From Lutraria lutraria (lineage: Eukaryota; Mollusca; Bivalvia; Venerida; Mactridae): a stretch of DNA of 64,000 nucleotides. Shown here piece after piece: positions 1 through 12,808 of this stretch. The notes under the pieces were generated by a model. It saw only the letters and a program-made list of their open reading frames with translations. It did no database searches and had not been told where the DNA came from. The stretch covers positions 36,925,083-36,989,082 of the forward strand of contig OZ026835.1 of NCBI GenBank assembly GCA_964023205.1, written 5' to 3'. Positions within the stretch are counted from its first letter, which is position 1, and each line of letters begins with the position of its first letter. Position numbers and translations under genes: made by a program.

Positions 1-2170
1 TATTTATAGAACTATGTATATATGTTGTATTTATCGGCAGTGTAAGGAATTATTTCAACTTAAAAGGTATAAATTGTGTGTCTTGTTACTGCTATTTCTT
101 TGATTATTATTTTTTATTCCTGAAGCGTTTCTTTCACAGTAACGGAAATAAGCGCTGCTATTTCATGAGTGTGCATGTAAACCATACGCAAAGTCTTATC
201 TCAATGACAATGCATTTGTAATACATAAATTATGAGTTTGCCATAACAAATATGTTTTAATTGGTCTGCTTAATACATAACGTATCTTACGTTATTAACA
301 ACATAAATACTATATGGCTTATGAACATCGAATTTGATGTGTTTTCTTATACATCACACATGTAAATGTATATCTATTAGTGTAATAATACAGCTTATCT
401 TTACTTTAAATGATTTATGACTTAAAATGTACATGTTATTTTTTATCAAAGCATACGTGATATTATACTTCATTTAAAAAAGAAACGCAAAAAAGCAAAT
501 AATGAAGTATGCATGCAGATTCATTCATAGTATTTGCGAGGCATCAGTTGAATCTAATTTTAATTTCCAAAAGTACAGGAGAAACATGAACATATTATTT
601 AACATCACAAGTATGTTTCTGTAATATTCATAAATCACATACGGTGTTGCTTTCTGCATATAAAGAAGCGTTATGAGCCTCTGTGCGTATATCTTATTTC
701 TCTCACGTATTGATGTTTTGTCTTCTGAGACAAAGTTTCTATGACTTTTCAGTATGTTTTTGCTCTTCTTAATAATCAGGATCAGACAGCTTTCGTCTCT
801 CTCAGTATTCTTTCTGTCTTTCCCTTTGTGTTTTTGTCATAGTTAATGAAAAGTTAACGAATCTAAAATGAAGAATGCGAATTTGTGTCAAATTTGTTTG
901 ATTATTTATATATTTCATGATTTTTTTTACATAATATGATCAAATATTGAAACTTCGCAAGAAATGTTACGTATTTCATAAGATACGTTATATAGTTATT
1001 CTCCTATATTGAACACATTAAACGAAGTGTTCAATTTGTTAACAGTTGTAGTTTGTAATATAATTTTGAATAGTATGTAGAAGTAATTACTTCATGTATG
1101 AACTAATAAGTTATGGTTTATTGAGGTGTTATTTGACTATAAGATACGTTATATTGCATAAGATACGTTATATATTTCACAAGCGTTTTCACCTGTTATT
1201 TCAGAAAATTCTGCGCAAATAAACGATTAATATATTTTCCAAATAAAGCTAGAACTTTTAATTGATAATACACATTTTAAATACTACACTACATGTAATG
1301 AAAATACGATATATACCTCCTTTTTGCCCTTAAAAATATTTATTGAGATTATTTAAATGTACCCATACCATCTAATGATCATTATAATAGGTGACGAACT
1401 GATGAAATTGATTTCATTACCTAAGTGGAAACACACCATTTTGAAACCTTAATTACCTTCTTATTCTGTTTTTATTATATATACATTATATATACCTGTA
1501 TTTAGCTTGAGTAAGACGTTGTTTCAAGGAAAAACTACCCTACATAATAATTATTATCACATTATAAAACAACACAAAATGTTTAACATCTTGTTATTAT
1601 CTACGTATGTGTATTCATTTTACAGGTAATCTTTACCATAGGTAAAACACTATCCAAACTACAAATGTTCACAATGTTTGATAATTACGACTTTGTCATG
1701 CAATAATTTTTTACTGTTCCTATATGTTAAACAGGGTACTATAATGCAGTAAGTCAATATGTGGTCTATTTTGTACAGTAAACAAAATTCATAATCATAC
1801 CAATTATGTATGTGTGTATTTTGTGATAAACTAAATATCACTACTATACTTGATATAATTATAAATTAATGATTATGGTAAATATAGTGTTATCAATGGT
1901 ATTTCTGGAAAATTTTGAATTGAAATCATTAGAATGTATTTTGTTTTTGCCCTTTGAATAGTTAACAGTTATATGCATATTACATTTGTACTTTATACTG
2001 ACACTTATGTAAATTATCTGTGTTTTTTATTCTGTGAAAATTGATGTAGAAATATATAATTACAAATAATAATTCGGTAAAATACTGTACGTTTTGCGGG
2101 TAAGGAACATTTCTAAAGAACAATATTTCATATGTACTCTAACACACAAACACACGTTTTTATTACCCAG
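1..2170. other. AT-rich region, no gene seen
   Basis: No convincing coding exon was found on either strand. A short motif AAGATACGTTATA recurs near 980, 1141 and 1159. The stretch ends in an acceptor-like TTTTTATTACCCAG at 2157-2170, just before the first recognised transporter exon. It is therefore probably upstream intron or 5' flank, and an upstream exon may lie here or outside the window. Confidence 0.5.
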
Positions 2171-5100
2171 GAGATAAACATCGATATGGGAGCCCGTGGA
2201 GATAATGGTGAGGACCCTATGTCCAGATTGGAGCCCTTATTTCGTTTTCTCCACACGATATCACCCCTACAATTCCTGATATATATCCGACTGACATTGG
2301 GGCACATTTACCAGCTACACAAAACTAAGTTATTCCGAGTTTTGATAGTTCTACTGGTGGCGATGTATATATTCTACATTGGCTTCGCATTCAGGTAAAT
2401 TATGCAATATACGTAAATACAAATTGACTGATAAACATTTTTGGTCCAGTTTTACGCTGGGTGCGTGACCCGGGTTCGATTATCGGTCGTGGTAGGTAAT
2501 ACCCTTCCATGGAAATTAGACTAAAATGTTGATTTTCTTCTACATGTGGATGATAAATTTCCGGATCCTATTGGAAGGGTAAGTAAGTACTGGTTTGAAT
2601 ATCGTCCAGGAAAAACTTCTTAAGTAATTCAGCCGCCGTGTATAACTGAATAATTGTTGAAAAACGGAGTTATACTAAGCTAAATATATGAATAAAATTC
2701 TCTAAACACTTTTGACAATTTGGTCAATTATAATAAGGGAGGAAACTTTCACCAACCAGTTCAGTTGGACGCCATTTTACTCAAATAATTATGGGAACTA
2801 AACTTACATAGACTTGCACTGCAACATGGAACGGGAACCAGCCAGTTGAACATTTTCATGGCGAATGTAGAAAACGTAGTACTTTGATTCACTTCAAAAT
2901 TCATACACGACGGACGAGTGACGACAAAAATGACAACACAGAAATGATCAGTTGGTTCCCTTTAAACTTTAATGTCTAGTCTCACATATTCCTCACTTCA
3001 ATTCTAGTTTTAGAGACAAGCTTTATACGACACATCTGATTAATCTTTTATTGTCTAAAGTATAAATACAACAATTTAATAGTGAATAGTTTTCTTTAAT
3101 TTTGTTAATATTTAATGTGAAACTTTCACAATATTTATTTTGCATTACAGTTATAGATTTGGCGATGAAGGCTCTGTCCGATTATTGGTGATAACAGTTC
3201 TAATTATCCTTGGTTTAATATATCATTTTGTGAAGAAATTATATGGTGTCTATATTTACAATATGTATATAAAACCTATGACATGGAGATACAAAGTGTA
3301 CAGAAGGCTTATCATCACGTAAGTGTTTCAACAGCATCGTCGTTCTGTGTGAAGAAATTAAGGCCCATAATACACCAGCTAACAAGAAAAAGAAAACGTG
3401 CGCTTTATATTGAGCATTCCATCTAAATATAAACTCTTAATCACACCCAAAACAATGTGCAGAGAATTTTCAAAATTCAATTAAAAGCAAGACATGGTGT
3501 AGCCAATATATTTTGGACATTTTGATATAAAGTTAACCTATATTTTGTTTATAACCAAGTGCACACTTTCTTTTTCGAGAGAATACATGTATTTAATATA
3601 TTGTTTCCCATTGCGCTTTACTCTTGAACATCATTGCTAGAAATGTTTTACATAAATACATTTTACGTTCTAATAATGTCTGTTTTCCGGGATTATTTAC
3701 ATCATTACATGCTCCTTAATATCAGTCAAAACATTTGATTTAGATACATGTACATTTTTTTGTATGTTACTATCTCCCTATTTGTGTTCACTATGTACTT
3801 ATATTTTGTTTGTCGAGAAAGCGACTTTGATAAAGTCTAGTTATTTTAAATGTTGAAACTAATGTCCCGTTTACTGGGATAAAGAACGTTCTAACTGGTC
3901 ATATTCTTTCTTCCAAGCTATTGGTTACGTGTTGTAGATCAATATTACATTTTTCACTTACTAGTAAAATTAATGAATATTTTTCATTTCCACTTGTTTC
4001 AGTATTATAACATTAGTGGTTGCATTAGCTGTTATACTTTTTATACTAATTGATACATCATTAAGACGTCCGGCATCCCTCATCAGTGCATTTGGTATGA
4101 TTGTATTCACTTTATTCATGTTCTTCACATCACATGATCCCCGACAGGTACGTATCTCATCATCAGAAACGTTTTTTTATTTGACCTTTTATCTCACTAA
4201 AATGGGGATGTTTTGTGATGGCGTTGCGTCCGTCGTGTGCCGTCCGTATTTACTTTAACAACATCTCCTCCTACATCGCTGGTCATTTGCAAACAAACTT
4301 TGCTGGAATGATCCCTGGGTGGTCTCCATTCAAAAATTAAAAGAAAATGCCCTTAAAAACTCTGGTTGATTTAAGAAATCTTCTTGTCAGAAACTGCAAT
4401 TCCTAGGGCTTAGGTATTTGGTGTGTAGCATTGTGGACCTCTTCCAAGTTTGTTCAAATTTTGGCATTCGGGTAAAAATTGGCCCCATCCCGGGGTCACT
4501 TGATTTTTCCATAGGCTCATTAAGGAAAAAAATGAAGAATGTTGAGAGCCATCATGGCCCTCTTGTTTTACTTATATATTTTACTTTCACAATTACATGT
4601 ATATCCATACTCATGTACTTTATTACTAGCTAAGTTTCACACATGCCCTAAAGTGTCTTATACCAAACGAAGGTCTTAATATAAGTATGTCCAATAGTCA
4701 AGATGGAATATAAAGTAAATGTTGACAACAAGTCCAAAAATAAGATATTTAAGCACTGCTCGACATGACCTTTTGGAATTAACAGGCTTGAGCTTCTTTA
4801 CAAGATGACTTCTTTAAAGCTTATATTTAAGAACTTTGCTTTAGCAAAGAAATGTACGTGTCATTAAAACCCCCCAAAAAAACATAACTTATCTATCATT
4901 TTTGAAAGTTATGTATCTTAAGATATCTTTTTATACACTAGCCTTACATATCATTAAATATCGTCTCCTTTTTCAATATGTAATATTACAAGTAAATTAT
5001 ATACATGTATAAGTTATATTAGTATGTAACTTACCCAGTCTCAATACTGCATTACCTTCAGGTCACGTGGCGCCCAGTGTTATGGGGATTATTACTTCAG

Positions 5101-8100
5101 CTGATATTTGCTTTGATTGTGTTACGAACTTACTGGGGGTACCAAGCTTTCCTGTGGTTAGGAGACAGAGTAACCACGTATTTGTCATACACTGATGCTG
5201 GTTCTAAGTTCGTGTTTGGAGACAATTTTATGGACCATTTCTTTGCTTTCTCGGTAAGTATGCATAGCTCGATTGCTATATTTATCAAAGTACTGGAAGC
5301 AGATAACGTTGTTTTAGTTATTTTTGGTTGTGTTGAGACAATCAGACAAGTCAATATGATACCATTAACTGATAATGGTAATGAGAGATGTGGTGGTTTT
5401 GGTCGAAACTGATGGATAGATGTGTTTTAATTCAGTTATATATTGATACATGTATAATTATATAATGTCAGTTGCACTTCAGTCCCACTGTACTCTGAAC
5501 ACTGGTTTCACGAGCATTAGAGTTTTTGTTACCACATGAAATGCAATGCATATTTCCACACATATTGTGTCCCTGATTAAACCTACTGAAAAAATGAAAT
5601 CTTATTTCAGGTGATGCCAGTGCTGATCTTCTTCAGTGCTACTATTAGTATACTGTATTACCTTGGAGTTATACAAGCGCTTATAGAGAAGATAGCTTTT
5701 ATCATGGAGTACAGTTTAGGGACCGGGGCCATGGAATCCCTTCATGCTGCTATCAATATATTCGTTGGTTGGGTACGTGATATATATACATGGATAAGTA
5801 AAACCCCTGAATACACGACTCCCTGAAAATCGGACGATTATTGAGTCGCATGTTTTCGGAATTTGTCAAAATTTCTTAAAAACCGGAATTCTCCGAAAAC
5901 TAGACTTTAAGCCCAGTTCAGGAGGGGACCGGCTCTCAGGGTTTTACTGTAACATGTTATCATTTCCTTACATTAGATAATAATCAGTGACTATCGTCAT
6001 CACTTCGAAACGATATAAGATAAATACATGGACGTGAATTATGTCATTGTATCTTCAGGAATACGTATATTAAACCAGTTGAGCGACTAAATATAGATAT
6101 CAATTAATAAAACCTTAGGATGATGCGAGTACTAAATACCATTTGCGAATGTTACACAAAATGGATGGAACATAACGTTTTTACCGAATGGGTTAAATTA
6201 TCAGTATTAGGACTACAAAGCATGAAGTGTGATTACCTGTTAAACAAAACATTATTGCCTTATTTAACACTGTATATTACTTTTCGTGTTAAAACCAACG
6301 TCAAATACGGAGCAGGAAGCAAACGTTATCTACGAAAAAGCAACAAATATAATATCCTTCATTGTATTATTTCTTCTTTGCAACGATGCATACTTTTGTG
6401 CTTAAATATGTCTTGTAAACCTTGTTAACCATTCAAATGCATCCCATAATTTTTCTGCTTATGTTTCAGGCAGAAGCGATTACAATTGTGCGCCCATTTT
6501 TAGACAAAATGTCACTATCCGAACTACACACAGTTATGACTAATGGCTTTGCTACCGTCGCCGGAAGTACATTGGCAATATACATCTTATATGGGGTAAA
6601 TATATTCTAATGTTTATTGGAATGAACAGTCATATAACTTACTGTGCGGCTGTAATCTTAGTAGAATTAAACTAGAAGTTTTGATTAGTCTAGTTATAAA
6701 AACGACGTCATTTCCGTTGTTATGATTTATTTATTTATTATTATCCTGAAGAAGCCAATGCGGCGAAACGTCGAATAAATTAATCGTTTTCATGTTTTTC
6801 GTGTTTGGTGGTATTTTATCTTTATTGATTAGTCTAGTTGTCGAGCCCGCCTGCGGTGAGCTCGACTTAGTCGCCACAATGGCGGTTGCGTGTCTGTACG
6901 TTAGTTAGTTAGTTAGTGAGTGAGTGAGTTAGTTAGTGTGTCCGTCCGGATCCTTGTCCGGGCTGTATCTCCCTTATACATTGACACTTTTTAAAATAAC
7001 TTGGCATAATTGTTAAACACCATGAGACGGTGTGCAGTGCGCAAAATCCAGGTCTCTAGCTCAAAGGTCAAGGTCACACTTAGAGGTCAAACGTCAAAAA
7101 TGAGCATTATAGACCTTGTCCGGGCTGTATCTCCCTTATTCATAGAAACTTTTTAAGATAACTTGGCATTATTGTTAAACACCATGAGACGGTGTGCAGT
7201 GCGCAAAATCCAGGTCTCTAGCTCAAAGGTCAAGGTCACACTTAGAGGTCAAACATAAAAAACGAGCATTATAGACCTTGTCCGGGCTGTATCTCCCTTT
7301 TGCATAGAAACTTTTTAAGATAACTTGGCATAATTGTTAAACACCATGAGACGGTGTGCAGTGCGCAAGATCCAGGTCTCTAGCTCAAAGGTCAAGGTCA
7401 CACTTAGAGGTCAAACATAAAAAATGAGCATTATACACCTTGTCCGGGCTGTATCTCCCTTATGCATTGAAACTTTTTAAGATAACTTGGCATAATTGTA
7501 AAACACCATGAGGCGGTGTGCAGTGTGTAAGAACAAGGTCTCTAGCTCAAAGGCCAAGGTCACACTTTGAGGTCAAACATAAAAAATAATCATTTTACAC
7601 CTTGTCAGGGCTGTGTCTCCCTTATGCATTGAATTAAAAATGACTTGCCATAATACAATGCGACCATGTGTCTTGGGCAACACCCAGATTTTTATAGGTC
7701 AAAGGTCAAGATTACACATTCGGTCAAATATATTTTCCTTGTCTGGGCTGTAACTTCTGTTTGCATTCAAGGATTTTTAAATAAATTGGTATAAAAGTTT
7801 ACTTCAATGAAATGATGTGTCATGAATATCACCCATACTTGTAGTTCAAAGGTCAAGATCACAAGCTGGCTAAACAGGGGCTCGACATGTTGCCCTTGGG
7901 CTTCTAGTTGGAATTCCTACCTCATGACTGTTTTGGTCCATCAGTTCTAGAGCACGTGTATGTTTATTGCTTGTACATTTTTTGAAATCGTTTCGTATCA
8001 TGAGATACGTACACACACATTCAAATAACTAAATAATGTCACAATCAATTACAATTTTACAATGTTCAGAATTTCTGTTTAATAAGAAAAACACGATACT

Positions 8101-11100
8101 TACTTTGATTGTTGATTTTGGCACTTTCATACTTATATAAATGTTGGTACTTTACATAACCCAACACAACTTCTGACACTATCTGATTGATAAATTTCAT
8201 CTTATTGTAGGCTCCAGCAAACCATTTGTTATCAGCATCAGTAATGTCTGCACCAGCGGCACTGGCAATGTCTAAATTGTTCTTCCCGGAATCTCGGGAG
8301 AATAGACATCGTCATATTGACGCCGGGAAAATACCAAAGTGAGTACTTGAGAACCATTCAACATAATACGTGGGCGAAAAATAGTTTAAAATAAAGGTCT
8401 GCATAGAAAGGAAGACTGGTTCCATGCATTCAAAGGCGTGCATCAATCTAAACTGGTTCACCTTGATCTCTGGCTGTACCTAGAATTTGGTACTCTGTAT
8501 CTTGGAACGGGAACCAGTTTACCAAATGCCATCCAAAATTGTCGTTCATTTTCTCTCAAATACGTCAGAGAAGTGAGGCCTAACAAATGACATTTCTGGG
8601 TAGAGACTGGTTAGGTACATATTATAAGATTGGGTTTACCTCTACATGTAGTTTGTTTCATTTCTTTCATTTAGACTTAAAGAGACAATTACATGGGAAA
8701 TATGTCAATATTATATTGAGCAACTCTTTTACATTTTTTTACTCTGTGTCTGTTTATTTAGGATGGGGACAGGAATTATAGATGCAGCTTCAATCGGGGC
8801 TGTAGGGGCCATTTCCATTGTAGCCCATATCCTTGCCAGTGTCATTGCTTTTTTCTCTCTCCTTGGATTTCTTAACGCTACATTACAGTGGTTTGGTGAC
8901 AGAGTTGGTATGTCGCCTCCAGATTACCCATCACTGTCATTTGAAGTAAGTATGTCATCATTTTACGAACTCTTCGAATCTTTCTTAAGAAAACGCGCTT
9001 CGAAGTGTTGTCTTACGGACGCCTCTCCAAAGCCTTCGGTGCTGTTGATTATTATATACACAGGGGATTTCATTCCCCGGTGGGACAGATACGTGTTACG
9101 TCATACGTTGCATGGTACATACTGGTAAAACATGAATCGTTTTTTTCGCTTTGACTTCAGGCTTTCAGCCCAAATTGTAAACAATGGCCACTTAGACTTA
9201 CTTATTTTACATCGATTGTACAGCAAGTTATTACATAATTATTATATTTAACTACTCTCGATGACTGCTTCATGTGTTCTGCCGAAAGAAGGGATTGTGA
9301 AGGTTCCGGTCAAAATCCGCCTCTGACAGGATTCGAACCTACAACCTCCGGGTTAGGAGCCCGATCCTCTACCTCTACATCTGTGGTCCTCTTAATATCT
9401 GTATTTGAATGAATATCATTATCTTAAAGGTGTTCAAAATGTTTCATTTTTGTTTCATGTCCATTACTCTTTAAAAACGTGCGAAAAGGTAAAAAAGTGA
9501 AACGATAGACGTACCGTTTCTCGGGTCTTGTAAAACGGATAGGTCGAGTAACCAGAAACAGACTAATTTGTACGCCAAATTACTCTAATTTGGTTATTGT
9601 TCACTCAGTCACCTTTATTCAAAGGCGGTCGTTGATTCAGGAGTGAATGTATGCTATTTCTTGCTATTTTTATCTCATTTCTTTTTAGCTAATCTGTTCC
9701 TACGTATTTTGGCCAATTGTGTTTTTAATGGGCGTGGCACCTGCAGATTGTCGAATTGTTGCTCGTATGGTCGGAATAAAAACGTTTATAAACGAATTTC
9801 TAGCCTATGAAGATTTAGGCAGAGTGCGTCAAAACAGAGTGAAACTTGTGAAATTATGGGCTCAGGGTTACACAGGGAACTGGACTGAAAATGGTAGCAA
9901 CGATCTTATACTGTCTGGAACCAACATCACACTAGTCGGAGGAGTTATTTCTGTAAGTTAGGTTTCATATTTGCTGAATGTGCGTAAATTGTTTTTAAGT
10001 AAAAGAAACTAACGTATCTGTAAATGAATTTAGTGAATGTGCATTAATTGGTTTAATTCAATAATATTAATTGCTTTAAATGAAGTATACTAATAGATTC
10101 GTTAATGTAATTCAGTGAATGTGCATTAATTGTTTTAAGTGAAAGATACTTACAGACCTGTAAATGGAATTCAGTTAATGTATATGATAATTGTTTTAAG
10201 TAAAGTATACTAATAGATTTGTAAATGTAATTCAGCAAATTAAGAAATATTCAGTAGGATTCAGATTGATAGGTTTACTATTTTTACAACGCCAACACAA
10301 ATGTTTTGACATGGTACATTTCGTACGCTCGTTCGCTCGTTCGTTCGTCCGTCCGCCATTCATTCACACGTCAGTTAATTTCATTAACTTATATCCTTTC
10401 ATTTATTTATGTATTTATTCTTACTCATTCATTCATTTTGATATGTATTAGTTAAGTGTTATTTTGCTTGTTTCCAGAAGGCCGCATTGAAAATAAGTCA
10501 AATGTTTTGTATATTTTACTTAATGTGTACACCTTCTATAAATAAAGATATTATTATTATTATTATAAGACGTGTTAATAAGATGATCTTCATCAACAAA
10601 CGTTCGTTACCTCGGGTTTTCTTTGCATTGGTTTATTCAGATCACTTCATTATATTTCAGCCTCACTCAGAAATGGTTGCCACTTACGCACTATGTGGGT
10701 TTTCAAACATAGTTGCATTAGGAATTATGATCGGAGCTTTAGCTGCTGTTGCTCCTGAGAGGAAGAAAGATATACTTCGTGTATCAATACGTGCTCTGAT
10801 AGCTGGTAGTATGGCTTGCTTCATGACTGCGTGTATTGCTGGTATGTTATCTTCCTTAATTTATGCATCAATGTCAGAAACAATATCTCCCACAATATCC
10901 TCATCGTTGTCAGCAACAATATGTTCCACACTATTTTTATCAATGTCAGCAGCAAAATATTCCACAATAATATCCTTATCGATGTCAGGAAAATTATCTT
11001 CCACCATATCACCAACAATGTCAGCGTTGATTTTTTTACATAATATCTGCTTGTATATCAGTATGCTGGATTCCATGGACAGTAGTTACGGACCTGATGC

Positions 11101-11624
11101 AGACTATAGTAAGACTCTCAGTTTGTCCTAAATTCTTGTCTAATGAAATTCCCGCTTTGAAAAAAACATATTAAGTAAGATGTGCCGAAAACCTTCATAG
11201 ATAAAATAAGATACTTTTTTGTCTATGTACATGTATAAAGACAAACTGTTTTAAATCAGTTGTCGTTCATATTTCGAATGTTATGCGACAAATTACTGCG
11301 CTCCGCATCGTGCCGCTTGTGATATGTATGAGTATTTGTATTAGTTATTGTTCATATGTCGCATTAGATTCGAAATAGAAACAGTTTGTTCAAATTTCTG
11401 TACATACAGCAAATATAAGTGACTTATTTTCTCCATACTCCAGGTTCTCGTCTCACTTCATGCTATATATTTTCCAAATTCCAAATGAAATGCAGATATT
11501 TCATTGGACAAGAAATTAGGACAATTTTTAAAATATTTTTTACTCATTTCTATATTTTGAGGGTTGGTGATGTTTTTATACTTATTAATTTTCTGTCGTT
11601 TCAGGACTTCTTGGGGACAGATAA
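2171..11624 (+). CDS. SLC28A: Concentrative nucleoside transporter (SLC28/CNT family), 11 exons
   Basis: Predicted Na+-coupled (or H+-coupled) nucleoside symporter of the plasma membrane. Exons: 2171-2394, 3151-3318, 4003-4147, 5062-5253, 5611-5772, 6470-6595, 8211-8338, 8762-8945, 9689-9952, 10661-10841, 11605-11624. All introns are GT-AG and all phases close, giving 592 aa from Met at 2186; vertebrate members are about 650-690 aa. Seen: many hydrophobic segments, GSKFVFGDNFMDHFFAF, NIFVG before hairpin 1, SVMSAPAALAMSKLFFPES, the CNT signature GIKTFINEFLAY (residues 467-478) and MVATYALCGFSNIVALGI. Three glycosylation sequons (NWT, NGS, NIT) lie in exon 9. Odd points: the usual GQTE is GWAE (292-294), and the Ser three after Asn542 is Ala545. 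The frame is open from the acceptor at 2170, so an upstream exon may extend the N terminus. The last exon, adding only LLGDR, is the least certain. Confidence 0.92.
5796..5952. mobile_element. MITE-like element with AGTAAAACCC termini
   Basis: The left end reads AGTAAAACCCCTGA and the right end TCAGGGTTTTACTGTAA, so the termini are inverted repeats. An internal stretch (CTGAAAATCGGAC...TTGAGT) resembles the element at 60309-60420. It lies 24 bases past the donor of transporter exon 5. Probably a non-autonomous Tc1/mariner-type element. Confidence 0.6.
6681..6839. mobile_element. 129-bp insertion flanked by perfect 15-bp direct repeats
   Basis: TTGATTAGTCTAGTT occurs at 6681-6695 and again at 6825-6839, bracketing 129 bp. 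This is the pattern of a target-site duplication made by target-primed reverse transcription. The insert contains CCTGAAGAAGCCAATGCGGC followed by GAAACGTCGAATAAA, which partly resembles a hammerhead core (CUGANGA...GAAA). It carries no ORF and sits in transporter intron 6. Confidence 0.65.
6841..7903. repeat. 162-bp tandem repeat element, about 5-6 units
   Basis: CCTTGTCCGGGCTGTATCTC recurs at 6952, 7114, 7276, 7438 and, slightly changed, 7600 (exact 162-bp steps), then degenerates at 7737. Each unit ends in a block of AGGTCA half-sites (AAAGGTCAAGGTCACACTTA then GAGGTCAAA). The element opens with TCGAGCCCGCCTGCGGTGAG and closes with GGGGCTCGACATGTTGCCC. The 7-bp word CTAGTTG stands on both sides (6834-6840, 7904-7910) and could be a target duplication. 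A short GTTAGTTAGT microsatellite lies at 6899-6938. Confidence 0.85.
9190..9395 (-). mobile_element. tRNA-derived SINE, minus orientation
   Basis: On the minus strand it reads a tRNA-like head with a box B match (GGTTCGAATCC, plus-strand 9336-9346), then GGCGGATTTTGACCGG, a central TCATCGAGAGTAGTTAA and a tail CAATCGATGTAAAATAAGTA. The same body and tail occur on the plus strand at 20089-20254, which defines a family. It lies in transporter intron 8. Confidence 0.7.
9970..10250. repeat. Imperfect ~60-bp tandem repeat
   Basis: The words (G)TGAATGTGCATTAATTG, AAGTATACTAATAGATT and TGTAAATGTAATTCAG recur at roughly 60-bp steps, with one unit lengthened by about 20 bp. There are about 4-5 decayed units in transporter intron 9. 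No coding role is seen. Confidence 0.6.
10842..11130 (+). repeat. 36-bp repeats continuing the transporter exon in frame
   Basis: Past the donor at 10842 the transporter frame stays open to TAA at 11129-11131. It crosses four ~36-bp units starting with (A/T)TGTCAG at 10871, 10907, 10943 and 10982. They translate as Ser/Thr-rich 12-residue repeats such as SMSETISPTISS. Either this is intronic sequence, or intron retention gives an alternative tail of about 97 residues. The donor GGTATGTTA is good and the conserved family sequence stops here, so the intronic reading is preferred. Confidence 0.5.
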
Positions 11625-12489
11625 AAAGATCATATATAATGAAGTTACCACAACACTCACGCCTACATATTATCGTGCAATGTGTCATTTTAATGATATT
11701 AATATTTACTAATTGATAACAATATTGCATACATAACAAGCTCTGTCTATACTTAGTATCGCAATGTTAAACTAGAATTGTCGTCTTTGACTATTTTGTC
11801 GATTCCCCTAGTATTACTAAAAATGAAACTAGCCGTTGTTTTACCTAATGTCTGAACCTGTACACATAGGAGTACGCATATCTCGATCTGTGAGAATTTT
11901 GTGTCAGATTCGGTACTTTTTTACTGGCTTGTACATTGTAAAATAATAAATCAAAGATGCAAGCTTATTTTTTGTCGAATCTAATGCGAAATTTCCACGT
12001 TGTTACCAAACATGTATATACTTCACTAACATAATTTTAATGATTTAATCCCTCGAATGAATTCATGAATTGTTCATGAAGTATGATAAAATTTAACAGG
12101 TGTATGGTTATATAACACATGAATCTGAACTAAACAATATAATATGTTATAGACAGTTCAAGGTGAATCTGGATACAATTAATAATTGGTTGTATTTGTA
12201 CAAGTCACAGTAGCTCATACACATACATGTTTGATTTCGGGTATTTATTTCTCCAAATGTATTTGTTTTAAAGATGTTTTAAATATATTTCATAATACAT
12301 CATTATTACTTAAAGTGTAAGTGCAGTCAAACATGTGAACGAAGGCCATTTTCGGGAAAGACATAATGTGGCCTTTATTGAAAGGTGGCCCTTATTCGGA
12401 GGTCATTTTGTTCAAAATAATTAGTAGCTGTTTCGAAAAGGATTTACTTGATTCGTTGGGCGACTTTCTTTTTGGAGATGACCACTAAC

Positions 12490-12573
12490 ACATTCGAGGG
12501 CTCAGCGCAACACTGTCGTAACTTGTTCTTGTTTTAATATGAGTTACGACACTGTTGCGCTGAACCCTCGACA
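12490..12573. mobile_element. Short fold-back element, copy 1
   Basis: The arms CGAGGGCTCAGCGCAACACT... and ...ACTGTTGCGCTGAACCCTCG form a nearly perfect 29-bp inverted repeat around an 18-base loop. A near-identical element in the reverse orientation is at 46658-46736. There is no coding capacity; it is MITE or fold-back type. Confidence 0.8.
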
Positions 12574-12743
12574 TATTTGATTGTATACATGTATATGTAT
12601 CATTTTGTATGTTCTAATATAAGTATCAGTTGTTGTAAAAATAAATAAGCATAAAATATAGAGTTGTTTTTCTTGTATATACGTATTCATTACCACAACG
12701 ACGTATTTACTAATTCGTGCATCATTTTCTGTTTTCTCAGATA

Positions 12744-12808
12744 TCAATCTCTATCCAGAGTTGTTGTTCGTTATCCCTTACGCAAGCTCTGGGTAGAGAT
12801 TGGTTATT
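12744..12808. repeat. Short inverted repeat
   Basis: ATCAATCTCTATCCAGAG at the left pairs with CTCTGGGTAGAGATTGGT at the right, around a core containing GTTGTTCGTTATCCC. A partial relative (GATAACGAACGACAACTCTG) is near 46170. Probably a small fold-back element. Confidence 0.6.

Noticed and set aside
4190..4566. Short ORFs 4418-4633 and patterned sequence in transporter intron 3
   Set aside because: The style suggests a dispersed repeat, but only one copy is in the window, so it cannot be supported. The ORF is not conserved transporter sequence.
9330..9395. tRNA gene on the minus strand
   Set aside because: Only box B and part of the head are tRNA-like; no full cloverleaf, and the body matches a second copy at 20089, so it is a SINE. 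The same reasoning applies to 18340-18440 and 43700-43790.
11441..11580. Alternative last transporter exon starting GTTCTCGTCTCAC
   Set aside because: The acceptor is plausible, but the phase-matched translation (GSRLTSCYIF...) does not resemble the family's I-A-G-I-L continuation; the exon at 11605 fits better.
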